From Nyssa sinensis (taxonomy: Eukaryota > Streptophyta > Magnoliopsida > Cornales > Nyssaceae), in NCBI GenBank assembly GCA_008638375.1, contig CM018035.1:29359307-29423306 (forward strand): 64,000 nucleotides of DNA. Direction: 5' to 3'. The position numbers were made by a program, and so were the translations under genes. How positions within the stretch are numbered: position 1 is the stretch's first letter; each line of letters begins with the position of its first letter. This document shows, piece by piece, positions 23,786 to 36,626 of this stretch. The notes under the pieces were generated by a model. The model was not told the DNA's origin. It ran no database searches and saw nothing but the letters and a program-made list of their open reading frames with translations.

Positions 23786-25099
23786 GTGAGTAACTTCTGA
23801 CACTGTTTTGATTCTGTCCCTTGATTTATTGATCTGTTTTGAATGCAATTATTTAAGTGCAATTATTTAAATGCATGCCTTTTCGTACTATATCACTTAT
23901 GACTTGGTTTTAGTCTTTTTAAATAAATGACTATATTCCTGATCCCTGTGCTAGCATCCCGTACTGTTTTGCCTGTTTTGAACTGTTGAGATAAATGGAT
24001 GTATTGAACCATTATTCCCGAAATGATTAAACTAACCATGTGATATAGGCAAAGAACGATATTTTCTCGTACCGTACTACTTGTATAGTATACTGTCTAA
24101 ATACTATATTGTTTAAATGTACGTACTTAATGTAGGCCCTTTGCACTACATTTCACACGATGTGATTGTGTCCTTTGAATTAGGAATTCCGTTCAGTTCG
24201 GTTATGTGCTATCCGTTAATGCTATGTCTATGTCCCTGATTGATACGTTCGATTCCATTGTGTACCGCCGGTCGATAATAGGTCTGTTTGGATTGATGTG
24301 TTGTTCAGTTCCGTTATGTTCTACCCGTAATGACATGCCCCTGTCTTGATTAAAACGTTGTTCAGTTCGGTCATGATTCGTTCCGCTAGTGATATGTCTC
24401 CGACTTGATTGTTATATCGTTTCTACTCAGCTCCGTTATGTTTCGTTCCGTTCATGATGTGCTTGTGTCTTGATTAGTATATTGTTTTTGTTCAGTTCCG
24501 TTATGTTCTACCCGTAATGACATGCCCTGTCTTGATTAAAACGTTGTTCAGTTCGGTCATGATTCGTTCCGCTAGTGATATGTCTCCGACTTGATTGTTA
24601 TATCGTTTCTACTCAGCTCCGTTATGTTTCGTTCCGTTCATGATGTGCTTGTGTCTTGATTAGTATATTGTTTTTGTTCAGTTCCGTTATGTTCTAGCTA
24701 TTGAAAGTATGCCTTCGTCTTGATTGATGTCTTGTTCAGATCCGCTATGTTTTAGCCGTCGATGATATGCCTCTGTCTTGATTGACTTATTGTTCCCACT
24801 CAGTCTCAGCTGTGATTCGTTCCGTTAATGAAATGTTTGTGTCTTGATCGATATATTGGCAATGGTTATTGTTTTGGTCCGATTGGTTATGTTATGTTCC
24901 GATTCGTTTGTACTGTTTGTGCAATCTTGTTCCATTGTACTAGACTGCTTATGAAATGGATTTAGAAAATTGTTATTTTGAAATGATTAAATTATCCACG
25001 TGCCTTGGAAGCAAGGACAGGTTTTGAAACCCATGATAGGAAATCTGTGTTACTCACTGGGCTTATTTAAGCTCACCCCATTATTCTGATATTTTTCAG
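23786..25099 (+). other. Intron-like unit of LTR B with internal tandem repeats
   Basis: Starts GTGAGTAACTTCTGACACTG and ends in the branch/acceptor-like region CTCACCCCATTATTCTGATATTTTTCAG. Between about 24180 and 24900 it holds degenerate 70-100-bp units such as TTCAGTTCCGTTATGTTC and TGTCTTGATTGATAT. Equivalent units: 34645-36130, 52982-54467, 39241-39586, 47722-48068, 5101-5455, 55866-56778, 62705-63505. Confidence 0.55.
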
Positions 25100-27182
25100 G
25101 AATTACTTCCATTGGATTAGAAGGTACTATGACATGACGTGAATAGGCCAAGTGGCATTGCAAATAAGGATCAGATGGCACTGATTTGTAGAGACTTACA
25201 TTCTTGTGAATCGAATCCGTATATCCAGGTAAGTGATATGATACGGCTGACTTGATTGACATGCACTAGATATTGGAACATGGCTCATGGAACTAAATGG
25301 TACTCTAGAGATATTAGATCTGCTATGTTGTTATATGCTTGATTTAGATATGCTCTGAGATTAGAATTGTTGACTGACTGGATTTAGTCTTGCTCTGTGA
25401 TACATATTCTTATGATGGATAAGTGAGTTGCATTCCCGTGACACAAAGAAAAAGTTTTAAATTCCGCTGCATCTGACCCTACAGTTGGAGTGCAATTCAT
25501 CGGAAAGTTCAGAATTTGCCTTTGGTTGGTCGCGTCGCGACCGACTGGCAGTCACGTCCTCGACATCCGCGTAGGGTGGGGTTCGGGATGTGACAGAGAG
25601 AGAGGGCGATTGAAGGCTGTTGGGGGAGGTCGGAGCTCCGACAGAGAGCCGTCGGAGGAGATCGAGGGTTCTGGTGAGGGGTCTGTGCGACGGGAGCCGC
25701 GGGGCTTCGTGGGAAAAATTCGGCAAGTTGGTGCAGCGGGCGGCTAACCGACGGTGAGTAATTTGGTGAAGAAGATCTGTTGCAAAGGAGCTACTGCTGG
25801 AGGATCTGGTTCGATTCCTGAAGTAGATCGGAGCAGACGAGGGATGTGTATGTATACATATATGTATGTGTGTGGATGTTACGATTTTGCGGGATGGCTC
25901 TCGGTATGGTGTAGCGATGGAGTAGCAGTGGGTTTTAGGATTTCCTGTGGCGAGTAGAGCTGTGAGTTGCAGATTGAATGGGAGCATGAAGCATCAGCAT
26001 ATTGGTACAGGGGAAGACTGATTCAGCCGAAACCAATGACCAAGATCCGATTCAGATCTGGGTATTTAGTTTCAGTGTAGTGAATCCTCAATAAGGGCCT
26101 TGGAGACGTTATGGTTGAAGGCGTAGCATCAGGTATATATATGTGTAGCAGTGAAGGAGAGGGACGGACAGTGCTGCTGCTATGGCCCATTTTAGGGAGA
26201 AAACAGAGGATAGTTTGGGAGTCTTGGTGTAGGGCTGAATCACGTTGGGTGTGTGGATCGTTGGAGAGTCGGCTGGGTTGGATTTGTTGATTCGGTTGTA
26301 TCCATGTTGGAGGAGATGTATGTATATATATATATATATTGGAAATTGATTTATGTTGAGGATGAAGAGGGACCAGTGCTTGCAGCTTGAGGAACTTGAT
26401 GAAACTGAAGCAGAATAGGCTTCAGCCGTAGTTGGCATCAGGTGAATGGAAGCTTGTACCGTTGTCTGATTGAGGGGTTTGGTTTGCATAAGGGGTCGGC
26501 TGGTATTGTAAATTAATTGGGAGAGTTACAGTTGGGGGCAGCAGGTTTGGATGTTGTGCAGTTGAGGTTGGTCTGAATAGGACTAGGGATGGTATCTGTG
26601 GCTGTGGAGCTACTTCCGTTAGGAGATTTGTGTGTTTAAAAATGGGGACAGACTGTTGGACACATTTTAAAGCAACAGAGCAGCTTGTTGATGGGAGGCA
26701 GTTGCGGCAAGAAGAAAGTGGTAGAGGTTTGTGGGTTGCGTTGGCTGTTGGATTACAAACTGCTGGCCGATTCAAATGGGTTAGGTTCAGGACCTACTGG
26801 TTTTGAGAGAGATCAAAGAGAGGAGACTCTATTAGTGCATTTAGGTGAGGGTCAGTTTAGTAGGGGTTGTCACTCCATTTATGCAGTGATGATGAATGAG
26901 AATTCAAGGATGGTCATGTGATGCTTGGTGTTGGATGGTTTAAGCTCCAATTTCAAATAGTTGGTGAATGTGACTACTGCAGGAGTGCGGTAGCACCGGC
27001 TATTCAAGATGGACTGAGTTTAGTGAGAAATTTAAATACTGGTCTTGTTGATGTGATTTTGGAGTGGATTTGTTGATCAGGTCCTGCGGCTGGTGTTCAT
27101 GAGTTGAAACAGTGGCTTGGAAAGGACGGATTGTGATTAGAATTGGATGGATGATTGAGGGGGACTGATTCACATAAGGAAG

Positions 27183-27500
27183 TTGCTGGAATTGCAACCT
27201 GGTTGGAAAAGTTACAGTCGGAAGATGGCTCACTCAATTTCAAGCAGAGAAGTTATTGTCCGTTCATCTAGAGGGTTGACTGAGCCTGGAACTTTATTCA
27301 AAAACTTAATGGCCATCCTTCGCGATGTTGTTATCTGTTATGATGGCACGGTGAGGAATGTATGTAGTAATTCGATTATCCAATTTGAGTATGGGGTCAA
27401 GGCTGAAGAAGCTGATGAAACTGGATTTAAAATGTTTGGCCGACTCGATCAACCTGCTGATGTGTTTTCTTCGACTCCTGAACCGTGGACTAAAGATTAA
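27183..27500 (+). pseudogene. Captured fragment resembling the largest subunit of RNA polymerase IV/V
   Basis: A 105-codon open frame inside LTR C. Residues about 22-70 contain EVIVRSSRGLTEPGTLFKNL and RDVVICYDGTVRNVCSNSII, ending QFEYGV. The YDGTVRN...IIQF.YG pattern is the conserved element after the trigger-loop region of the RNA polymerase largest subunit. The GLTEPGTLFKNLM wording looks to me like plant NRPD1/NRPE1, from memory. The last ~34 residues (ETGFKMFGRLDQPADVFSS...) are not recognised and may come from another exon. No intron interrupts it, which suggests capture through RNA, or a single exon. A related piece lies at 61944-62110. A working polymerase is excluded by size. Confidence 0.6.
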
Positions 27501-28855
27501 CCTCAAACTCTCTAAACAGCTACAGTAGGAGGACTGAGTCATTCATCAGTTGATTGGACTACGTAGTGGACACAACTTAGTACGGTTGTGACCAACCCTA
27601 TCAGGTATGGTGTTTTGCTAATGTTAGAAATGAAGTTAAGTTAGGAATGTTCTGTGAATGACTGGCATGACTTATGTGTTTATTTGGAATATGTTTACTT
27701 GATGATTGGACTTGGTTGTTCACATGCTTACATGTTACTTGTACTTTATGAGAATAGTGAATGATGAACGTGAATCATGACATGTGTTAAGTTGATTATA
27801 TGAGATATGCTTACATGTGGAATCAGCTGGTGATTTATGTATTATTGTATCAAGCATGCTATAGTGTGGAAACCATGTTTCATTGAGATTGCATTGGCAT
27901 ATTGGCATATGATGAATCCTTTGAGAACATGGTGTGGGTTGAGTACGTGGTGCTATGCATTATGAGGGCGTAGATCCTGTGGTGAAAAACCCAAAATTGG
28001 CCATTGCATTGTTACTCCGTGCCATCGGGGAGTACCCGTAAACGAGACATGGGTGTGGCATAGAGTTGTGCATGGGTGCGTCATGCATACCATTCATATA
28101 TTACTGCGATGCTTTAAATGTCATTTAGATATAAATGTACACTTTGCACATGCCACGCCTTAGCTTTATTTCTTGCATTAGCACTTCATCATACCAGTAG
28201 TTGAGCTGACCCATTCGTGGGCAACATTTTTCAGATGAAGATCCTCCAGCCACTTGAGACTCTGTGATACCCTAATAGGGTGAAGCACGTGGTATATTTT
28301 GGTCCATGGGACTTGTATTTTGTAATGTAAGGGCTTAAGCCCGAATGACCTATGAACAATGTAATTGTGAGATGTATTTTATGTTTCTATATGTATTGAT
28401 GGGAAATGATGCATGTCTAGTCAATTCCGTTGAGATTACTCCTTACTTTATTTCCTTCTTGTCTTGTAAAAAATTTGTATGTTGTGGAAAGAAAAAAAAG
28501 AATGGAGATGATATTGGTATAGTGTAATGAATTGGGAGTCGATGATTCTTAAGTTTAAGTGTAGCTGTACATATGATGGATTGTATAATTAGACGATACA
28601 CATTTAAATTCTGTGAGATTTGTGGCCATCGAGTGAGGATGGATTGTGATGTGTTTGTATATATATGATGCATTGTGATTATCAGGGGGAAAAAGGCTCG
28701 AAAAACAAAGGAGGTGCTGCCAAAATTTTTAGAAAATTAAAGAACTCTATTTAATTTGTCGTAAATTCGTAAATCTATTTAATTATCTTTTATTTTATTT
28801 ACTTTCTATTCGTCAGTCATACCTCGGGTTTCGGTCAGAAATTCGGGGCATGACA

Positions 28856-29379
28856 ACGTGGTATCAGAGCATAGGTTCGAATACCTAGAGACTGTGGGGT
28901 GTTGTTGAACCCAATGGGATTATGAAGTATGGTTTGGAGTTTGTATAAACCTTGTATAATGTGTGAACTTTGACAGTTAAGTATTAGAGTTCAAATTTGA
29001 GAGTACTTGGCGATGATAGATGTTGTTGAACACCCTGGAACCTTTGAGGAGAACATTTGACTTAGTGTAAACCGTCGGTGGTATGTGGTAGGATTCGGGT
29101 GTTATGTGTCTATTTTATTGGGTGCATGACTCGTTGCGATTATGTGTTAGTTGATGATATACTATGATGCGTGATTACATGATTTGATGCAGTGTGGTGT
29201 ATGATATGGACGATATGTATATTGGTATGACCGTGTTTGATAACATAATATGTGATCTAATGCTTTGGAACATGGGGAGAAGTTTAGGCCTTAAAGTTAT
29301 TTGGACTTGTTTGAGTGGTATGTTTTGAATGCACGTGTTACATTGATATGCAATATACTGGATTTCCCGATTGACTGAG
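28856..29379 (+). mobile_element. Internal region of element C, first part
   Basis: From the primer site to the insertion point of LTR E. No open frame worth naming; it continues at 57211. C's internal region totals about 3.7 kb and shows no gag or pol motif, so C looks like a large non-autonomous derivative (LARD-like). Confidence 0.7.
28859..28870 (+). other. Primer-binding site of element C
   Basis: TGGTATCAGAGC, the exact initiator Met-tRNA complement, starts three bases after the LTR end CATGACA. Confidence 0.9.
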
Positions 29380-29684
29380 TGTAATATCCCGACCCGGGAT
29401 ACCGGGTCATATGGCACGCATTACGAAGCAACAAAAAATTGTGTAAAAGTTTTACACTAAAAAGGATTAATTAATTAAATAATTAATTAATTTATTATAT
29501 GAGAATAAAATTAATTATTAAAATTGATTTTACATGAACACACATATACACACATTATGTGTATTGTGTGTGTATGCTATCAAGTGTATAGAAACATGTA
29601 TAAGTATGCAAGTGGGTATATATATTAAGTATGTATATATACCTAGATACATTGTATAAAGTATAAAGTATAAAATATAAATAA

Positions 29685-29860
29685 ACTATTATATATATAT
29701 ATATGTATATATATATTATGTATAATTTGGAAAGAGAATACAAAATATACATGTGTAAAGTGTGAACAGTATGTGCAAGTGGGTGTGTGTGTCGGCAGTG
29801 TGTGAGTGTGTGTGTCTCCATGTGTTGGTGTGTGACTATATATATATATATATATATTAC
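29685..29860. repeat. TA microsatellites in LTR E
   Basis: Two TA runs (about 29690-29716 and 29838-29858) separated by GTGTGTGT-rich DNA. The corresponding place in the other LTRs is a TATA-like region. Confidence 0.7.
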
Positions 29861-30915
29861 AACTTGATGATAAAGCAAAAAATGGGGAAGAACAAAAATT
29901 AAATGGGAGAAAAGTAAAATTGATGAGAAGTGAGGGCTATGTAGGGCTACGAAATCAGAAGGAGAGAGAGAGAAAATGAGGAGAGAGAGAGGTCGGTTTT
30001 CTTCCTTTATAAGACAAACCAAAACATGCAAAGCATGTTGTTCTCTTACGAAAGAAACCAAAGGAAGGGAAACTGAGGAGATAGAAGAAGGGTTTTAGAG
30101 CAAGAAAGAGAAGGAAACCGTAACAAAAAGGTGAGAAAAAACTCAAAGTTTCCATTTTTCTCTCTCTAGAATTTCTTTATGTATAAACTGATTTAAAGCT
30201 TTCATTTTATATATATGATATGTAGAACATATTTAGACTTGTTTACCTATGGATTTTGAGCTTCAAAACACCTAAAAACACCTAACCCACGAGAAACCGC
30301 CATTAAAGACCTTGCTAAAGCAGGTCTGGTTTCATCATCACCAAACTTTGTTTGGTGTATAGAGACCTCAAGTAGACCCTATAAGCATCCTAAAAACCTT
30401 CAACCGCGATCAAAGACCACAAGAAATGGCCTCCAAATATCGAGTTGCAGGCTACGGGTTTGAAACCCAAGCCTCTAAACTCTGTGTTTAATTCACTTTT
30501 ACGAATGGGGAATGAAACCCCTTGAACTAAGGATCAAAACAAGACCGACCTTATGAAAAATGAACAAGAAATGGACATGAGCCGTAGGTTTACAGGTTGG
30601 ATTATCATATCCTAAACCGAACACACGAACGAGTTTTGAACTCCAAAATGAATGCCAAGTGGGTCGTTTGTACCTTAGGAATATTTTGCAATCAAAACAG
30701 TAAGGATCCATGGATCCAAACTGCACGAAAATGGAAGGAAAGGAAAACTGTAATTAGGGTTTTCAGTCGGTCGAAGTGGGGAAGACGACGAGTCAACTCG
30801 TCACTCGGTTTTAAACGGGTGGGTTAACTCAGGACGCGTGGCAGCCTCTGGGCTTGCCACCGAATAAATGGAACGACGACGTTTTGCATTTGGTTTAAAT
30901 TAAATGGACGCTAGG

Positions 30916-30938
30916 GCTGACGTCATCATGACGTCAGC
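30916..30938. promoter_or_regulatory. Palindromic pair of TGACGTCA boxes (LTR E)
   Basis: Perfect 10-bp arms GCTGACGTCA and TGACGTCAGC around a 3-base spacer TCA. The same arrangement, with spacer TCG, is in the family A LTRs at 37955-37977 and 46436-46458. TGACGTCA is a known bZIP (TGA/CRE-type) site; two in tandem resemble an as-1 element. Confidence 0.65.
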
Positions 30939-31246
30939 CACATGTAAATAAACCGACCGAGCCGGTTGGTTTATGACTAGACCGGACCGGTTCACTTGGT
31001 TTGAGACCGAACCCTTTGGTTTTATAATTTAATTAAAAATCAAATAAACCAAGACTTTTGGTTATTACGGATTGACCCCTGAGCTTTAGAAAAATCCCAC
31101 TGTGGCCCAACTGATGAAGATTTTATGCAATTAGACCCCTGGAAAAATAATTAAATAATTAATTTAATTATTTAATAAATAAAGTAAAATTACTATTTTG
31201 CCCTTGGGTCATAAATGGAGCAAATGAAGTCCAAATTAAACATATG

Positions 31247-31251
31247 AATAG
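31247..31251. repeat. Target-site duplication AATAG of element B (second copy 54958-54962)
   Basis: Perfect repeats flank 31252-54957. Confidence 0.92.
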
Positions 31252-34200
31252 TGTAACACCCCGACTCTGTATAATTAATAATTAAATAATTAATTATTAA
31301 TTAGTACCGGCTTAGGGAATAATTAAGGAAATTAACCTTAATCTCCCGGTGGTCATACTAGACCAATAGAATGACAAAACATGTCCGAGAATAGGGTATA
31401 ATACCCGAACCTAATTATCCATTAATTAGGTGAAATAATGTCAATTTAACACTGACGGAATTCGAATTAGTTAATCCTGAAAATCTCGAATGATTAATAA
31501 ATGACACGGAACCTCTGACACTGAAGATAACAGAAATAGAAACTGACCGGAAGAAACCGCACCGAAAAAGGAGTTACGGAATGAAAGTTATGAGGCAAAC
31601 ATCAGAAACTGAATTAATGCGCAGCCAAACAGGGCCTTAGCCCAAATTGTGGAAAAATGACCAAATTGGTGGTCAAGGGGAATTGAACCCTTGACCTATG
31701 GAAGGAATGAATCTCACCCAAAAACTTAACCAGGTGGCCATCCAGCACCTTTGTGCCTATATACAACTTAATTGTATATATCTCTGATTTGCCCCAACTT
31801 GCCACCCAATTGGACCAATGAGGTCTCATGCAGCCCACATATGATATATATAATATATGTTTATATATATATATATATATATATAATAGGAGATTCAATT
31901 CTGATTGGACCACCCTCTCCACCAATGGGAGTCCATGCAACAAGTTAATTTATAAAATATATACATGTCTATGCTTGTATATATTATGTCTTGTGTGTCT
32001 CGTGGGGGAGGGGGAGGAAACTAGAAATCCAAAACAGATCTCTGTGCTTGTGATGATGGATCTGCTAGAGAGAGAATTTATAGAGAGAGAAGGCCTTGCA
32101 TGTGTATACACATGTGTCCATGGTGTGTGTGTCTTCATTGGAGATGCACCAAAAAGGAATTGAGACATGGTTGAAGCTCTGAAGTGCCCAAGGACTGAAC
32201 CACGAAGCATGGGAACATGGACAGTGGTTGGTTATGAGGTATATTTTCAAAATTTGCTTCAATTCTTGATCTGAAGTTTTGGGTACTGTTTTGTGCATTG
32301 TAGAACTAGAATTGCATGCATGCTAACTAGTTGATGAGGTCTGGGTTATTTAGGCTTGAAATGGACCATCAAACTGCTTGGAATTCAAGCAAAAACACAA
32401 AATCTGCCATTAATGGACCTGCACTGAATAGGGTCTGATCAACCTCCACCGAACTTGATTTGAGTTACCCAGACCTGAACTAGACCCCATTAGGTGTCTA
32501 AAAATCACCATCCGCGACTGAAACTCACACGGGTAGACCCTCAAAACCGAACCTATAGGTCTCGGCCATGGAACCCAAACTCGAAAATAGGCTCTTGAAC
32601 TGAAATTCATAAATGGGGAATTGAAGCCCCTATCCTAAGGGTCACAACAAGCCAAGAATCGTGCAATTTGGTTGAGAAACGAGGCCCCACGACCGAACTG
32701 AAACTCTGTGCGATAATCGGCTATACAGAGTTTAATCCGTGGATTCGATGCATGAAATGGATGCCAAAACATTGGCATGACACCTAGGGACTGATTGGAA
32801 CCAAAACAGTTGGAAAACGTGCTTGAAATGGCACGAAATAGAGAAAAAATGGGGACTGGTATTAGGGCAACAATACCCTGCGTGATGGGGAAGACAGAGT
32901 CGACTCGGTCGACTCGCGTGTCGACCCAGACACGTGTCGGTCTACGGGCGTGCCACTGCTTTAGTGGAACGGCACCGTTTTGATGTTTGATGTTTTAAAT
33001 TTAAAATCAAATTCTGGCTGTTTGGTTACGGGCTTTAAAAATTAAAATTGAGATTAGGGGCAATTGAAACACGGATAGGGACTAAAATTGGGGTCATTAG
33101 GGATATGCTATCCCGGTTTTCTGAGGGACCCTGAACCGGTTGGCTTCTTTGAATTCTGGACCGGTTCAACTGATGAACCCTTGGGTTTGAACCCCTAAAT
33201 TATGAAATTATGTTTTAACCCCAAATGATTTCTGAAAATTACGGATTTACCCCTGACAGTTTTAAAGAATTACACAGTGGCCCAGACTTTTGAAAATTTA
33301 TACATTTAAGCCCTGAATAAATTAATTAAATAATAAAATAATTATTTAATTATTTTATTAAATAGGTAAAATTACAATTTTACCCCTGGACATTAAATAT
33401 GTCAAACGAAGTCCAAATTAAGTAAATAAATAGTGTATTTTCACTATTTCAAATATTCTGGACTCAATGGTACAGTCCAAATTGGGAAATATAGTACCGA
33501 AAAATACAGACCTGTAAGTGATAAATTACTGTACTGCCCCTGATGGCACCAGACCCAAATAAAAATAAAAGATAGCCTATTTTGACTATCTCGTGCACTC
33601 TGGACCCAATGGTGAGGTCCATTTTATGAACTGACGTGCCGAAAAATACGACACATGAAATTACCAAATTACCCCTGATACCGTACGAGACCTAAATAAA
33701 GTCCGATTGAGACGAAACTGATACCGGTAGGAGCGCAGACACTGGTGAGACTGTATACTTGATTAGATGACGAATCGGGGTCAGAATTATACAAAACGTA
33801 AAATGACCAAAATACCCCTGAGCACTGTAAGTGCAAAGTAGAGGTCAAACTGATCTGATAAATTATCATAGGGATAATTATGAACACTGAAGGGCTAAAT
33901 AAGACTCCGAGACAGTCAACGCGTAAAACGAGAAATGACCGATGTGTCCCGACGATCTAAAGCAGATATCAAATGAAGTCCAAGGGACTTATAAATTTAT
34001 ACATGAGATATATGGGACGTTCTGAGGACCATGATAGGGTCCGGGGCAAAAATAATAAAATTACTATTTTGCCCCTAAGACTAAATAAGTACCCAACTGA
34101 TACCGATTAAAGTCTAAAAGACTTAAAACTTCATATATACGATATATGGGATATTCTGAGGACCATAACAGGGTCCGGGATAAGAATGGCAAAATTACCA

Positions 34201-34644
34201 TTTTGCCCCTATGGTTAAAATAAGAACCTAACTGATACCGATTGGAGTCCAAAGGACGTAGAACTTTGTACTTAAGATATAAAGACTATTCCGAAGACCA
34301 CGACAGGGTCCGGGACAAGAATGGTAAAATTACCATTTTGCCCCTAAGGTTGAATGAGTGCCTGACTGATAACAATTGAAGTCTAAATGACTTAGGATAT
34401 AATCCTAATAACTGCTAAGCCTAATTAAAGAAAGAAATAGCCTCGAGTGAGACCCAATGGAAGGGCGATAGGCTACTAGGCTACCTTAGGTAATCCGATA
34501 GATACCTAAGATGACGAATGAGACCTGAATGGATGAGTTCTGATCTGTCTGTGATTGATGATTATTATTCAGGATATACATGGAGATGCCTGACGTACCT
34601 GGAGGTTATCGGATTATTTATGCAAGGAAATAAGCGTAAAGTTT

Positions 34645-36130
34645 GTGAGTAACTTCTGACACTGTTTTGATACTGTCCCTTGATTTACTGATCTGTTTTG
34701 AATGCAAATATTTAAGTGCAATTATTTAAATGCAAGTTTTCCGTACTATATCACTTATGACATGGTTTTAGTCTTTTTAAATAATTGACTATATTCCTGA
34801 TCCCTGTGCTAGCATTCCGTACTGTTTTGCCTGTTTTGAACTGTTGAGATAAAATGGATATATTGAACCATTATTTCCGAAACGATAAAATAAACCATGT
34901 GATATAGGCAAAGAACAACATTTTGTTGTATCGTACCGATTTGTATAGTATACTGTCTGAATGCTATATTGTTTAAATGTATGTACTTAATGTACGCCCT
35001 TTGTACCACATTCCACGTGATGTGCTTGTGTCCTTCGAATTAGGAATTCCGTTCAGTTCGGTTATGTGCTGTCCGTTAATGATATGTCTGCCTCGGTTGT
35101 TATGTTCCGTCCGGTTCTGATATGTTCGGTCCGTAATGATGTTAAGTCTGTCTTGATTGAAATATGGTCCAGTTCCGTTATGATCTATCCGTTCATGATA
35201 TGTCTTTGTTTCGACTGATGTATTGTTCCGTTCGATTCTGTTATGTTCCGTTTGTTGATGATCTGTCTGTCTTGATTGATATATGGTCCAGTTCCGTTAT
35301 GATCCGTCCGTTAATGATGTTAAGTCCGCTTTGATTGATATATAGTCCAGTTCCGTTATGATCCGTCCGTTGATGATATGTCTTTGCTTTGACTAAAGTT
35401 TTGTTCTGTTCGATTCTGTTATGTTCCGTTCATTGATAATGTGTCTGCCTTGATTGATATATGGTCCAGTTCCGTTGTGTATTGTCCGTTGATGATACGT
35501 CTGTCTTAATTGAAATATTGTTCAGTCCAGTTATGATTAGTTCCGACAGTGATGTTTCCCTGACTTGATTGTTATATTGTTTCTACCCGGTTCCGTTATG
35601 ATGTGTCCTGCTCATGATTTGCCTGTGTCCTGATTAGTGTATCGTTTCCGTTTAGTTCCGTTATAATTTTATCCGTTCGCGATATGCCTTTGCTTGACTG
35701 ATGTATTGTTACCGTCCGATTCCGTTATATTCCGTCCGTTAATGTTATGTCTGCTTCGATTGATATGTTCCGTCCGGTTCCGACATGTTCCGTCCGTTGA
35801 TGATCTGTCTGTCTTGATTGATATAAGGTCCAGTTCCGTTATGATTCGTTCCGTTAATGAAGAGTCTGTGTCTTGACCGATATATTAGCAATAGTTATTG
35901 TTCTGACCGATTGGTTATGTCATGTTCCGATCCGTTTGTATTGTCTGTTCGATTCTGTTTTATTGTACTAGACTGCTTATGAAATGGATTTATAAAAATA
36001 GTTATTTTTGAAATGACTAAATTATCCCTGTGCCTTGGAAGCACAAAACTGGTTTTGAAACCCATGATAGGGAATCTGTGTTACTCACTGGGCTTATTTA
36101 AGCTCACCCCATTATTCTGACATTTTTCAG
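34645..36130 (+). other. Intron-like unit with tandem repeats, 5' LTR of B
   Basis: GTGAGTAACTTCTGACACTG to TTTTTCAG. From 35040 to 35940 it consists of degenerate units with GGTCCAGTTCCGTTATGATC and TGATATGTCTGTCTTGATTG. The region is much longer than the ~346-bp unit in family A, so the repeats have expanded. Confidence 0.55.
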
Positions 36131-36293
36131 GAATTACCTCCATTGGATTAGAAGGTACTATGACATGACGTGAATAGGCCAAGTGGCATCGCAAGTAAGG
36201 ATCTGACGGCACTGAATTGTAGAGACTGGTTTATTATGGATTGAACCTGGTTATTCCGGTGAGTGGTATGTTATGACTGACTTGACTGATATA

Positions 36294-36298
36294 TATAG
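36294..36298. repeat. Target-site duplication TATAG of element A (second copy 48507-48511)
   Basis: Perfect 5-bp repeat. The intact target is preserved once in B's 3' LTR at 54631-54635, which gives a direct empty-site comparison. Confidence 0.97.
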
Positions 36299-36626
36299 TG
36301 TAATACCCCAATTTTGTAACTGACATGTTTTGTATATGAGAAAACTGTTTTGGGAATGAAATGTCAGGTTTAGCTAATTTAATGCCTATTTTTAATAGTG
36401 ATAAAACTCGAATTAGCTAATTAAGGGAAACTCGAGAAAATAAAAATTGACATTGAACCTTGGTCAATGGAAGATATTCTGAGTAGGAAGTGACAGAAAG
36501 AAACTGCACTGAAAAAGGAGTTACAGATTGGGAGTTAATGCCAAAACAGTGAAACTGGAATTTAGCGACAACCAAACAGGGCCTTAACCAGAAAATAAGA
36601 GAAAATGGTCACTTGGGAGGCCAAGG

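Larger units (their letters stand above)
20222..25595 (+). mobile_element. Solo LTR of family B, 5374 bp
   Basis: Starts TGTAACACCCCGACTTTG, ends GGGTTCGGGATGTGACA, and has GAGAG on both sides. It is homologous to the LTRs at 31252 and 49566, but two patches (about 20543-20745 and 21772-21915) are nearly identical to family A instead. It contains the antisense tRNA-like module (20651-20708), G-box GACACGTGTC (21906-21915), three ~142-bp repeats with GGACTCAATGG-type dyads at 22443, 22585 and 22728, three further ~134-bp units, and a long intron-like unit. Confidence 0.92.
19776..28855 (+). mobile_element. 5' LTR of element C, interrupted by a solo LTR
   Basis: Starts TGTAAAGATTC at 19776 and ends GGGGCATGACA at 28855, followed by a primer site. 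Without the nested LTR (20222-25595 plus one target copy) the LTR is about 3.7 kb. The first ~285 bp match the 3' LTR at 60409-60694 with roughly 6-7 substitutions (about 2%), so C is the oldest layer. It contains purine-rich DNA, a GTGAGT donor-like site at 25754, a captured polymerase fragment (27183-27500), and donor CAG/GTATGG at 27605 with acceptor TTTTTCAG ending 28234. Confidence 0.85.
31252..36298 (+). repeat. 5' LTR of element B, first and main part
   Basis: Starts TGTAACACCCCGACTCTG. Continues after element A at 48512-48833. Holds the antisense B-box (31679-31689), TA run 31859-31885, G-box (32929-32938), repeat dyads at 33460 and 33602, and the 1486-bp intron-like unit (34645-36130). 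Confidence 0.93.

Noticed and set aside
27183..27500. Functional host gene exon
   Set aside because: It sits wholly within an LTR, is far too short, and a related piece lies in another LTR.
31614..32298. Several open frames around the TA run in LTR B, repeated at 50071-50626
   Set aside because: Low-complexity IYIYIY translation and copies explained by LTR duplication; no codon-level evidence.
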